Both the position numbers and the translations under genes were made by a program. 48,487 nucleotides of DNA from Candidatus Moranbacteria bacterium RIFCSPHIGHO2_01_FULL_55_24 (GTDB taxonomy: Bacteria; Patescibacteriota; Minisyncoccia; Moranbacterales; UBA1568): positions 1 to 48,487 of the forward strand of contig MFRW01000004.1 of assembly GCA_001786575.1 (NCBI GenBank). Reading direction: 5' to 3'. Below, piece by piece: positions 35,701 to 44,984 of this stretch (position 1 is the first letter of the stretch; each line of letters begins with the position of its first letter). The notes under the pieces were generated by a model, which searched no databases, was not told the DNA's origin, and saw nothing but the letters and a program-made list of their open reading frames with translations.

Positions 35701-36711
35701 CTACAACAATTTGTCCTGGTGGTCTTCCGGCATTTCCATCCCGAGATGCGAAAAGCCTTCCTTGGTGACGATGCGTCCGCGCGGGGTGCGCGCGAGAAAG
35801 CCGATCTGGATGAGGTAGGGCTCGTATACGTCTTCGATCGTCTGGATCTCTTCGCCGGTCACGGCAGCGAGCGACTGGACGCCGGCTGGCCCGCCTTTGA
35901 ATTTCTTTATGAGCGTTTCCAGGATATTGCGGTCAGTCGGTTCGAGGCCCAGGTAGTCGATTTCGTAGAGCGAGAGCGCTTCTTCTGCGACACCCTCGGT
36001 GATCGTGTCGGCATTCTGGATCTGGGCGAAGTCGCGCACGCGCTTTAAGATACGGTTCGCAACGCGGGGCGTCTGGCGGCTGGACCAGGCGATGCGCTTG
36101 GCGCCGGAATCATCCAGCCCGATCCCGAGGATCGAGGCGGAGCGCTTCACGATGCGCTCGATGTTTTCGGGCGTGTAGAATTCCAAGCGATGCGTCGATC
36201 CGAAACGGTTCCGTAGCGGATTGGAGAGCGATCCGAGGCGGGTGGTGGCGCCGATCAGGGTGAAACGCGGCAAGTCGAGCTGGATAGTGCGTGCTGCGGG
36301 CCCTTTGCCGATGATGATATCGAGCTTGTAGTCTTCCATCGCCGGGTACAGGACTTCCTCGATCAGCTTGTTCAAGCGGTGAATCTCGTCGATAAAGAGT
36401 ACATCGCCGTCATCGAGGTTCGTGAGGATGGAGCCGAGATCGCCGACTTTCTCGATAGCCGGGCCAGAAGTTACCTTTATATTCACGCCCATCTCTTTGG
36501 CGATGATGTGAGCGAGGGTGGTTTTGCCTAGACCGGCCGGCCCGTAGAGGAGCACGTGGTCGATCGTCTCTTTCCGCTTCTTGGCGGCCTGGATGAAGAT
36601 ATCGAGGTTCCGTTTGATCTTTTCCTGCCCGATATATTCGCCGAAACTCTGCGGCCGGAGGGTATTGTCGAGTGACTGCTCTTCAAAGCTCTGATTTTCG
36701 GTATTTATCAT
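35701..36711 (-). CDS. ruvB: Holliday junction helicase RuvB
   Basis: [58 protein letters not shown]. Confidence 0.96.
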   Translation of the reverse strand: MINTENQSFEEQSLDNTLRPQSFGEYIGQEKIKRNLDIFIQAAKKRKETIDHVLLYGPAGLGKTTLAHIIAKEMGVNIKVTSGPAIEKVGDLGSILTNLDDGDVLFIDEIHRLNKLIEEVLYPAMEDYKLDIIIGKGPAARTIQLDLPRFTLIGATTRLGSLSNPLRNRFGSTHRLEFYTPENIERIVKRSASILGIGLDDSGAKRIAWSSRQTPRVANRILKRVRDFAQIQNADTITEGVAEEALSLYEIDYLGLEPTDRNILETLIKKFKGGPAGVQSLAAVTGEEIQTIEDVYEPYLIQIGFLARTPRGRIVTKEGFSHLGMEMPEDHQDKLL

Positions 36712-36769
36712 AAAAAAGGCTTAAACAAGGTAAAAATGTCCATTCAGTACCTTGCTATTGTACCACCTC

Positions 36770-36798
36770 TTGACAAAAAAACCAACCCGTGCTACTAT
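36770..36798 (+). promoter_or_regulatory. Strong sigma70-like promoter
   Basis: TTGACA - 17 bp - TACTAT. Confidence 0.7.
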
Positions 36799-36804
36799 CG
36801 AAAG

Positions 36805-37037
36805 TCGCTTCGTTACCAAATATCAGGTGAGAGCCTTTCACCTGTAGGCAATTTTTGGGGATATCTATCTTTTGTCCTCAAATTCGGGAATCGTTGTCCA
36901 GATCCGGGTAGGGTGGTTTCGCGCTGCGCTATTCCTCGACACTTTTCCTTTCCTCGGGCTCCTATGCCCGAGGATTTTGTCTGCAGTTGAAAGGTGAAGC
37001 GAAAAGCAAAAGCCCCTCTTTCGAGAGGGGCTTTTTT
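36805..37037 (+). ncRNA. Candidate structured ncRNA of unassigned class
   Basis: Promoter, about 230 nt without a convincing ORF, closing-stem candidates TCGCTTC/GAAGCGA, hairpins CAGGTGA-GAGCCT-TTCACCTG and CCTCGGGC-TCCTAT-GCCCGAGG, ending in a terminator. Confidence 0.6.
37009..37037 (+). terminator. Rho-independent terminator
   Basis: AAGCCCCTCTTTCGAGAGGGGCTTTTTTT. Confidence 0.9.
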
Positions 37038-38797
37038 TATGCCTTTTTTTCAGGAAGAGGCGCTTCTCCCGGGCTATTTTCCAATATGTCATTATAGAGC
37101 GCCTCAAGCGCCTCATCGCGTCCGGTGTTGCGCCACACTTCTTCGAACGTGGTCCTGCCTTCGATCACCTTCAGGATGCCATCCTGGTTCATGGTGAGCA
37201 TGCCTTGCTCCCGCGCAGCTTTGCGGATCTCCTGTTCGGAGGCATATTCGTTTATCAGTTTCGCGATCCGGTCGCGGACCGGGAAGATTTCAAAAATCCC
37301 TTTGCGTCCGCGATAACCGCTAAAGTTGCACGAAGCGCAGCCGACGGGTTTATAGAGCACGGTGATTTCCGGGAGAACGACACCGGCTTCTTTGGGGATT
37401 GTCGCGAGGAGCTTCTTGAGAGCCTCTACGGTTTTGGTCGCGGGAGTATAGGCGGCTTTGCATTCCGGACAGAGGATGCGTACCAGACGCTGTCCGATGA
37501 AGAGATTCACCGCGCTTCCGATAAGCTGCGCCTTGATTCCGAGCTCACCTAAGCGGGTGATCGATGCGGGGGCGTCGTTCGTGTGAAGCGTCGTGAAGAC
37601 GAGATGGCCGGTCAAGGCGGCATTCACGGCTACTTCCGCGGTCTCGTCATCGCGGATCTCTCCTACGAGAATCACGTCGGGATCTTGGCGGACGATGGCG
37701 CGCAGAGCTTTCGCGAAATCATAATCCTGTCCCGGGGAGACTTCTGTCTGCACGACGCCGGGAATCGTGTACTCGATCGGATCTTCCACCGTGATGATCT
37801 TGATCTCCGGCGTATTGATGGCGCGGACCAGGCTATAGAGCGTCGTGGTCTTTCCCGAGCCGGTCGGGCCGGTGTTGATGATCATGCCGTGAGGCCTCTC
37901 TATCTGACGTTTGATTTCTTCATAAGCGCTGCCGTGCAGACCCAGTTCCTCGATCGGCACATTCGCATCCTCGCCGGTCAAGAGGCGCATATTGATCGTC
38001 TCGCCATGGCTCGAAGGGATCAGGTTGACGCGGATATCGATGCGTTTGTCGTTCTGCATGATGAAGAAGTGTCCGTCTTGCGAGCGCTCGCGGATGTTGA
38101 GCTTCATTTTTCCGAGCATCTTGATGCGCGAGAGGCCGAGGCGGTACATATCGCTCGGCAGATGGCCGATGTCTTCCAGGATGCCGTCGATGCGGTAGCG
38201 CAGCCGCGCGCCTTCTTCTTCCGGCTCGATATGGATGTCGCTCGCCCGGAGCTTCGCCGCGCCGGCGAGGATGATCTCGATCGCCCGGGAAGTCGGAACG
38301 GAATGGGCGGAATTCTTGAGGCTCAAAAGATCTCCGAAATCCGTTTCAAAGACGCGCAGATCTTCTCCGGAAAGGCTGATGCGCATCGAATCCAGATGTT
38401 CGATAAAGGGCTTTTTCGCGTATTCGGCCCACGCCTTTTCGAGAGAGGCGCTTGAGACGACGTAGGCTTTCGCTTCGAAGCCGTGTTCGGCGGCAAAGGC
38501 TTTGATGGCCGCGAGAGCCTCCGGGTTTTCCGGATCGGCGAGCGCGAAGCGGGCGATAGAATGTTCCTTCTGAAAAAGCGCTATCTGGAGCGAGCGAGCT
38601 TCGGTTTCTGGAAAGGTGCGTACGTCGTCGCCTTCCAAAGGAAAGACAGCAAGATCTATATAAGGAAGACCTGCTTTGTTCGCGAGCCGTAGCCCCGCTT
38701 CTTCGCGGGAAGTGGTTTCAAGTTTTTTCAAAACCTCCTCGGTTTTTCCTTCTTGGGATCCCGGAGTGAGGCTGGTGCGCTTGACGACTTTGACCAT
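37037..38797 (-). CDS. Type IV pilus/type II secretion ATPase (PilB/GspE)
   Basis: INTGPTGSGKTTTLYSLVRAI, VGEIRDDETAEVAVNAALTGHLVFTTLHTNDA, zinc motif CPEC...CASC. Confidence 0.95.
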   Translation of the reverse strand: MVKVVKRTSLTPGSQEGKTEEVLKKLETTSREEAGLRLANKAGLPYIDLAVFPLEGDDVRTFPETEARSLQIALFQKEHSIARFALADPENPEALAAIKAFAAEHGFEAKAYVVSSASLEKAWAEYAKKPFIEHLDSMRISLSGEDLRVFETDFGDLLSLKNSAHSVPTSRAIEIILAGAAKLRASDIHIEPEEEGARLRYRIDGILEDIGHLPSDMYRLGLSRIKMLGKMKLNIRERSQDGHFFIMQNDKRIDIRVNLIPSSHGETINMRLLTGEDANVPIEELGLHGSAYEEIKRQIERPHGMIINTGPTGSGKTTTLYSLVRAINTPEIKIITVEDPIEYTIPGVVQTEVSPGQDYDFAKALRAIVRQDPDVILVGEIRDDETAEVAVNAALTGHLVFTTLHTNDAPASITRLGELGIKAQLIGSAVNLFIGQRLVRILCPECKAAYTPATKTVEALKKLLATIPKEAGVVLPEITVLYKPVGCASCNFSGYRGRKGIFEIFPVRDRIAKLINEYASEQEIRKAAREQGMLTMNQDGILKVIEGRTTFEEVWRNTGRDEALEALYNDILENSPGEAPLPEKKA

Positions 38798-38850
38798 AGA
38801 GATATTTTTCTCTATTGTAGCGCACCCTTTTGTTCTCGGCCAAGGAATTT

Positions 38851-39996
38851 TCAGGCGCGAGGCGTCTTCGGAGTCAATTTTTCGAAAAGAAGCGCCTCGG
38901 CTTTTTCCAAACTATCGGCAGGAAGCGACGCTATGAGCGTCTCGCCTTCGAGGTGCGCTTCGGGGAAAAGCGGGAGCGTAGAGCGCAGGAGTTCGCGCGA
39001 CTGGGCCTTGATGATCACGCGTACGGAAGCAGGAGTCTCGGGAGAAAGGAGGACAAAGAGCTGTCCGGAGGCATAGTTGCCCTTGATCTTCTCGAGGACG
39101 GCCGGCAGGTCATCGATGTGCGCACGCGCATGGACGAGGTCTTCGATCCCGACCAGCGACCAGATAAGGCGCAGTTCCTCGTTCCACTTCACTTGAGCCA
39201 TCGCCTTGCCCCAGAGCTTCAGGAGGTGGAGAGGCTGCGTCTTGTAGAGAGAGCGGACGATCTTCTGCTGGTCGGCGCCGTGCTGCATGAGGAGCGATGC
39301 GAGGTGCAGGGATTTCGGAGTCGTATTCTTTTTCTGGAAACTGTCCGTTGCGGTGATGATACCGGCAAGCAGGCTTTCGGCGACGCTTTCCGGGAGCGTT
39401 TCCGGAGCGAGGGAGAAGAAGATATCCGCGAGAATTTCTGCGGCGGAAGAGGCGGTGACGTCTACCAGGTTCAGCTGGCCGAAGAGCTCGTTATCGCTAT
39501 GGTTATCGATATTGATGATCGGCATCTCGTAGAAGATGTCCGCATTGTGCTCGAAGATGTTGCCGAGACGTTCCTTGTCGACCGCTCCGATGACGATAGC
39601 GAGGTCGAAGGTGAATTTCGCCGGAATGAAGGAGAAGTCGCGCGGATCGATGATGCCGTGTTCCGGAGTCAGGTAGATGCGGAGCTCTTCCGGGAGCGTC
39701 TCTGTCCGCACGTCGATGATCTTGTTGCGTTCAGTATTGAAAGAGAGGACGAAATCGCGCGCTCCGGTGATGGCGCCGCGCAGGTCGCGAGGATTGGCGA
39801 GAAAGGAAAGAGCCTCTTTGTCTTGGAGGAGGGTGTCTCCGGCGACGGTCACTTCTTTCTCTTTGGTTTCGAACCAGAGAGCGAGGGCGTAAGCGGTAGC
39901 GATGGCATCGGCCGAAGGGAAGGCTGGAAGCAGAACCAGCGGGCGTGAGGTCTTCTTGGAGAGTTCGTCAAACTGTTGGGCGGGCGTGAGGGACAT
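38851..39996 (-). CDS. Degenerate DHH-family protein
   Basis: FPSADAIATAYALALWF and INIDNHSDNELFGQLNLVD resemble DHH motifs with substitutions; no GGGH motif. Confidence 0.7.
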   Translation of the reverse strand: MSLTPAQQFDELSKKTSRPLVLLPAFPSADAIATAYALALWFETKEKEVTVAGDTLLQDKEALSFLANPRDLRGAITGARDFVLSFNTERNKIIDVRTETLPEELRIYLTPEHGIIDPRDFSFIPAKFTFDLAIVIGAVDKERLGNIFEHNADIFYEMPIINIDNHSDNELFGQLNLVDVTASSAAEILADIFFSLAPETLPESVAESLLAGIITATDSFQKKNTTPKSLHLASLLMQHGADQQKIVRSLYKTQPLHLLKLWGKAMAQVKWNEELRLIWSLVGIEDLVHARAHIDDLPAVLEKIKGNYASGQLFVLLSPETPASVRVIIKAQSRELLRSTLPLFPEAHLEGETLIASLPADSLEKAEALLFEKLTPKTPRA

Positions 39997-40117
39997 GGGG
40001 CAAGGGATTCAGAGGGATGTATTTGAAAGATAGTCAAAAGTAACAGATTGGAAGCAGGGTGTCAATTGCGGAAAAAAGCTCGCCAAAGGCGCTCACTCGC
40101 GCTACCATGGAGGCGCT

Positions 40118-40558
40118 ATGGAAAAAGAATTTTTTGCCAAAACGAAAGAAGAAACCCGGGATTTCGGCCGCAAGCTCGCTTTAGAGCTCGCTCCAGGGAC
40201 TTTCCTTGCCCTTTCCGGAGACCTCGGTGCCGGAAAGACCGCTTTGGCCCAGGGCATTCTGGAAGGTCTTGGCGCCAGCGGGCCTTATGTCAGTCCCACC
40301 TTCGTCATTATGAAAGAATACGCGCTTCCGGAACCGAGTCCGAAAGGAGTGAAGCGTGTCTACCATGCCGATGCATACCGGGTCGAAGCCAAGGATTTCG
40401 ATACGATCGGCTTTGCGGAATGGGGTTCTGATCCGGAGGGCTTGGTCATTCTCGAGTGGCCGGAACGTGTGAGCGCCCTTCTTCCCGCGGAACGCCTGAC
40501 CATAACCCTCTTGCACGAGCCCGATGCCGGAGAGGGAAGGCACATCAGCATCTCCTAG
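40118..40558 (+). CDS. tsaE: tRNA threonylcarbamoyladenosine biosynthesis ATPase TsaE
   Basis: FLALSGDLGAGKTALAQGILEGLGASGPYVSPTFVI, YHADAYRVE, VILEWPERV. Confidence 0.93.
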   Translation: MEKEFFAKTKEETRDFGRKLALELAPGTFLALSGDLGAGKTALAQGILEGLGASGPYVSPTFVIMKEYALPEPSPKGVKRVYHADAYRVEAKDFDTIGFAEWGSDPEGLVILEWPERVSALLPAERLTITLLHEPDAGEGRHISIS

Positions 40559-40603
40559 AAGGCGCTTTTTGCCTTTAAAAAGCCAAAGAAGTATACTAAA
40601 GGC

Positions 40604-43228
40604 ATGGAAAGAAAGAAGAAAACCATCGTGCTTTTGGACGGAAATGCGCTTATCCATCGGGCGTACCATGCTTTGCCGCCGCTCACGACCAAGAAGGGCG
40701 AATTGGTGAACGCCGTCTACGGATTCACGACGACCCTCCTTTCCGTTCTGGAGAAATTCAAGCCGGAGTACATCGCTGCCTCCTTCGATCTGGCCGGCCC
40801 CACCTTCCGCCATGAGCAGTACGAAGACTACAAAGCCACCCGCGTCAAAGCGCCGGATGACCTGTATGCCCAGATCCCTCGGGTGAAGGAAATCGTCCAG
40901 GCCTTCAATATCCCTATTTACGAGAAGGAAGGCTTTGAGGCGGATGATTGCGTGGGGGCGCTCGCTCGCCAAGCTTCCAAAGAAGGTGCAGAAGTGATCA
41001 TCGTGACGGGTGACAATGACGTCCTTCAGCTGGTGGACGATTCTGTGAAGGTTTTCACGATGCGCAAGGGCATCAAAGACACCGTTCTCTACGACGAGGC
41101 GCTCGTCGAAGAGAAATACGGCTTCAAGCCGGAGCAGATTCCGGATTACAAAGGTCTGGCGGGGGACAGTTCGGACAATATCCCCGGCGTGCGCGGGATC
41201 GGACCGAAGACCGCAAGCGACCTTTTGAAGAAATACGTGACGCTCGAGGGCATCTACAGTCACATCGATGAGATAAAGAGCAACGTCCAGGCCAAGCTCA
41301 TCCAAGACAAAGAGCAGGTGTTTCTTTCGAGGGAATTAGGGAGGATCGACACGGCGGCACCGGTAACGCTCCGTTTGCCGGACGCGCTCGCGCATGACTT
41401 CGACCGAGCCAAGCTCACAGCACTTCTTCAGGAGATGGAATTCTGGAGCCTCGTGAAGCGCTTGCCTGGCGGAGAAGGCGCGCTTCCAGCTACTAAAAAG
41501 AAAGAAGCGAAGAAAAAAGCGCAGCAGAAACGCGCCAAAACATTGGCAGAACCGGAAGCGATACGGACCTTCCTTTCCGCAAACGAGGGAAAGCTTGCCG
41601 CGGTCTTCGTTACGGCTGAAACAGGATCGCTTTTCGGACATCGCCCGAGCGGTATCGACGTAGCCTTTTCCGAGAGGGGCTCGACCACTCTGGAATGGAA
41701 CGAGAAGACGAAGCCGGCCATCAAGGCGTTCTTGGAGGATGAAAAGATCGCCAAAACGGTGTATGACGAAAAGACCCTCCTCCACATGCTGGCGCCGGAA
41801 GAAACGGGCCTTGCCGGAATCTCATCCGATATCATGATAGCGGCCTATCTCTTGAATTCCGGAGGCAATGTAGAGCTCCCGTACCTCGCCCTCTCCGAAC
41901 TCGGGGAAGAAGAGATCGCGTTTCCCGCTGTCACGCTCTTCCGCCTCCACGAGCAGTTCGAAAAAAAGCTCCGCGACGTGAGCAAGACCCAGAAGAAGGG
42001 GCGGACGCTTGAGGACGTATTCCGCAATATCGAGATGCCGCTCATCCCCATTCTTTACGGGATGGAAAAAGAGGGCATCTATCTCAACACGGAGAAATTC
42101 CGCGCGCTTTCCGAAGAGCTCGGCAAAGAATTGGAAACCCTCGAGAAAGACATCTACAAGTTCGCCGGCAAGGAGTTCAATATCAATTCGCCCAAGCAGC
42201 TCTCGGAAATCCTCTTCACCGACCTCAAGATTCCGACCACGAATATCAAGAGAACCAAGACCGGAATCTCGACGGCTTCGAGCGAACTGGCGAAACTCCA
42301 GGAGTATCCGATTATCCAGAAGATCGAGAGCTATCGCGAACTTTTCAAATTGAAAACGACCTATCTCGATGCCTTGCCGCTCCTGGTCGATAAGGATTCG
42401 CGCCTCCATACGACATTCCAGCAGGCGGTCGCGGCGACTGGCCGGCTCTCTTCGACCGAGCCTAATCTCCAGAACATTCCTGCACGCAATTCCTGGAGCG
42501 AGCGCATCAGAAGCGCTTTCGAGGCGGGAAAGGGGAAAGTTCTCGTCGGAGCGGACTATTCGCAGATCGAGCTCCGCATTATGGCGCATATGTGCGGGGA
42601 CAAGGCGTTGGTGGAAGCGTTCCACAAGGGAGAGGATGTGCACCGGACGACCGCTGCCGTGGTATTCAAAGTGAAGCCGGAAGAAGTCACTCCTGATATG
42701 CGCCGCAAGGCCAAAGTGTTCAACTTCGGGCTCATGTACGGCATGGGATCCTACGGGCTGTCCCAAGCAGCAGAGATCACCCCGCAAGAAGCGGCAGAAT
42801 TCATCAACGCGTATTTCAAGAAGTTTTCCGGCGTGAAGAAATTCATGGAGCGCTTGAAGGAAGAGGCGCGCGAGAAACTTTTCGTCGAGACGGAGCTAGG
42901 ACGCCGCCGCTATATCCCGGAAATCCAAAGCGGCAATTTCCAAGTGGTGCGCTCCGCGGAACGCATGGCGATCAACATGCCGATCCAGGGCATGGAGGCG
43001 GACATCGTCAAGCTCGGTATGATCGCAGTCGACGCGCTCATCAAGGAACGCTTCTCGGAAAGCGTCCGCATGGTGCTCCAGGTGCATGACGAACTCATCT
43101 TCGAAGCGGAAGAAGCGGTGGGTGAGGAATTCGCCAAAGAAGTGAAGCGTGTTATGGAAGAGGTGTACACGCTCTCTGTGCCGCTCATCGCGGAAGTCTA
43201 CACCGGAAAGGACTGGGGAGAGATTTAA
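40604..43228 (+). CDS. polA: DNA polymerase I
   Basis: 5' nuclease LLDGNALIHRAYHALPPL, GDSSDNIPGVRGIGPKTA; polymerase ADYSQIELRIMAHM, RRKAKVFNFGLMYGMG, VLQVHDELIFEA. Confidence 0.96.
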   Translation: MERKKKTIVLLDGNALIHRAYHALPPLTTKKGELVNAVYGFTTTLLSVLEKFKPEYIAASFDLAGPTFRHEQYEDYKATRVKAPDDLYAQIPRVKEIVQAFNIPIYEKEGFEADDCVGALARQASKEGAEVIIVTGDNDVLQLVDDSVKVFTMRKGIKDTVLYDEALVEEKYGFKPEQIPDYKGLAGDSSDNIPGVRGIGPKTASDLLKKYVTLEGIYSHIDEIKSNVQAKLIQDKEQVFLSRELGRIDTAAPVTLRLPDALAHDFDRAKLTALLQEMEFWSLVKRLPGGEGALPATKKKEAKKKAQQKRAKTLAEPEAIRTFLSANEGKLAAVFVTAETGSLFGHRPSGIDVAFSERGSTTLEWNEKTKPAIKAFLEDEKIAKTVYDEKTLLHMLAPEETGLAGISSDIMIAAYLLNSGGNVELPYLALSELGEEEIAFPAVTLFRLHEQFEKKLRDVSKTQKKGRTLEDVFRNIEMPLIPILYGMEKEGIYLNTEKFRALSEELGKELETLEKDIYKFAGKEFNINSPKQLSEILFTDLKIPTTNIKRTKTGISTASSELAKLQEYPIIQKIESYRELFKLKTTYLDALPLLVDKDSRLHTTFQQAVAATGRLSSTEPNLQNIPARNSWSERIRSAFEAGKGKVLVGADYSQIELRIMAHMCGDKALVEAFHKGEDVHRTTAAVVFKVKPEEVTPDMRRKAKVFNFGLMYGMGSYGLSQAAEITPQEAAEFINAYFKKFSGVKKFMERLKEEAREKLFVETELGRRRYIPEIQSGNFQVVRSAERMAINMPIQGMEADIVKLGMIAVDALIKERFSESVRMVLQVHDELIFEAEEAVGEEFAKEVKRVMEEVYTLSVPLIAEVYTGKDWGEI

Positions 43229-43246
43229 TTGTTTTAAAGAAAAAAT

Positions 43247-44107
43247 ATGGGATTTGAAGATAATTTTCTGGCTGGGCTGGATAGAAAAAAGGAAAGCAAG
43301 GATTTCTTGCATCCGAATATCGAAAAGGCGCACAGAAGAACAGAGGAGATATTCAAGAAAGAGGCTATCCAATTGGATGAGTTCATCGATCCTTATCCTG
43401 AAGACCAGGTCAGTGCAGATAAGTCTAAGGCCGCGGATCTGAAAAAGAAATTTGAGACGAATGAACCTCATAAGAAATATGCAGATGTCATGGAAGGGGT
43501 AATCTATCGGCAGATAGGCAGAAGCGGATGGTTTGGAGAAAAAGCGCAGGCAATCAAAACTTCTCTCTATGATGATTACATCAACGGAATTGACCTGATG
43601 GTGGAGTTTGAAGAAGAATCCCGCGCCTTCCGACATTTGGGCTTGGCTATTGATGTGACATTCAGCGCGGATAGGAATTCAGGCACTCTCGATAAAAAAT
43701 TCGACCGCATTAAAAAAGAAATGGACGAAGGACATCTTGCTCAAGTAAAATATTTCAAGTCGAAGAATTCCCGTATGAAAGGGGTTTTCGAGAATCTGCC
43801 TCGGGTGGTGGTAGGGATGGAAAGGACTAAGGTGATGGAACTAGCCGCTATTTGGCTCAATGAGGACCGACATGCGGAATTTTTGAAACATCCAGCACAA
43901 AGAATGATTCTAGAGCAGGTCCTTGTTCAACTGATTGCTTTTTCGCGATATGCCAAAGAATGCGGCCATGATCATATAGCCAAAATCTTGAGTGATGAAA
44001 TCCCTCTTATCAAAGGTATCTTAGAAGAGAAGAATGATATTCATATGGGAGATATGAAATTCGACCAGGTCCATCGCGATATTATCAGCCGGGCGAACGG
44101 TTTCTGA
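43247..44107 (+). CDS. Hypothetical protein
   Basis: 286 aa ORF between polA and mutM, no recognised family. Confidence 0.6.
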   Translation: MGFEDNFLAGLDRKKESKDFLHPNIEKAHRRTEEIFKKEAIQLDEFIDPYPEDQVSADKSKAADLKKKFETNEPHKKYADVMEGVIYRQIGRSGWFGEKAQAIKTSLYDDYINGIDLMVEFEEESRAFRHLGLAIDVTFSADRNSGTLDKKFDRIKKEMDEGHLAQVKYFKSKNSRMKGVFENLPRVVVGMERTKVMELAAIWLNEDRHAEFLKHPAQRMILEQVLVQLIAFSRYAKECGHDHIAKILSDEIPLIKGILEEKNDIHMGDMKFDQVHRDIISRANGF

Positions 44108-44120
44108 TACTGGTGAGAGT

Positions 44121-44972
44121 ATGCCTGAACTTCCAGAAGTACAGACGGTCGTCGTCCAACTCGACCGGAAAATCACCGGGAAAACCATCCGTTCCTTCTG
44201 GAGCGATTGGGGGAAGAAAATCTATTCTTCCAAGACGACCTTTGCGAAGAAGATCAAAGGTGCCGCTGTTCTCGGCGTGCGGCGTTTCGGCAAGCACATC
44301 GTGATCGATCTCGACAACGGCTACTCTATCGTCGCGCATCTCAAGATGACCGGGCACTTCCTGTACAAGACAGAGGAGAACCGCGATGACAAGGCGTTCA
44401 CAGAAGACCCGATAAACGGATACATCCATCACATCATCACGTTTTCCGACGGTGCGACGCTCGAGTTTTCCGATATGCGCAAGTTCGGCTGGCTGCGAGC
44501 GGTAGAGACCGGAGAAGCGGAAATGCTCTCCAGCATCATGACGCTGGGCATCGATGCGCTTTCTCCGAAGCTCACGCAGGATGTCTTCAAGGGACTGCTT
44601 CTGGCGAGGAGTTCCCGGCCGATCGGGGCGGTCCTCCTGGAACAGCACCTGATTGCCGGCATCGGGAATATTTATCGGAGCGAAGCGCTCTTTCTCGCGG
44701 GCATCCTTCCTATGCGCAGGATCGCGGATATCAAGCCGAGCGAATGGCCGAAAATCCTCCCGGCTATCAAGAAAGTCTTGCGCCATGCCGTAAGGCTCCA
44801 CGGGACGAGCGACGGCGATTTCCGTGATACGGATGGTCTGCCGGGACGCTTCCAGCGGACACTCTTCGTCTATCGCCGACAGGGAGAACCATGCAAGAAA
44901 TGTGGTACAATAATCGTACGTAAAAAAATGGGACAGCGGAGCGTCTTCTATTGCTCAAGCTGCCAAAAATAA
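44121..44972 (+). CDS. mutM: Formamidopyrimidine-DNA glycosylase
   Basis: MPELPEVQTVV N-terminus; C-terminal zinc finger CKKCGTIIVRKKMGQRSVFYCSSCQ. Confidence 0.95.
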   Translation: MPELPEVQTVVVQLDRKITGKTIRSFWSDWGKKIYSSKTTFAKKIKGAAVLGVRRFGKHIVIDLDNGYSIVAHLKMTGHFLYKTEENRDDKAFTEDPINGYIHHIITFSDGATLEFSDMRKFGWLRAVETGEAEMLSSIMTLGIDALSPKLTQDVFKGLLLARSSRPIGAVLLEQHLIAGIGNIYRSEALFLAGILPMRRIADIKPSEWPKILPAIKKVLRHAVRLHGTSDGDFRDTDGLPGRFQRTLFVYRRQGEPCKKCGTIIVRKKMGQRSVFYCSSCQK

Positions 44973-44984
44973 CACTTTTACCAT

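Noticed and set aside
36736-36990. 84-aa plus-strand ORF
   Set aside because: Starts upstream of the predicted transcription start, no RBS seen, overlaps structured RNA elements; ncRNA is the better explanation.
37583-39948. Plus-strand ORFs 37583-38455 and 38830-39948
   Set aside because: Antisense to the PilB/GspE and DHH-like genes.
40181-42787. Minus-strand ORFs 40181-41305 and 41822-42787
   Set aside because: Antisense to tsaE and polA.
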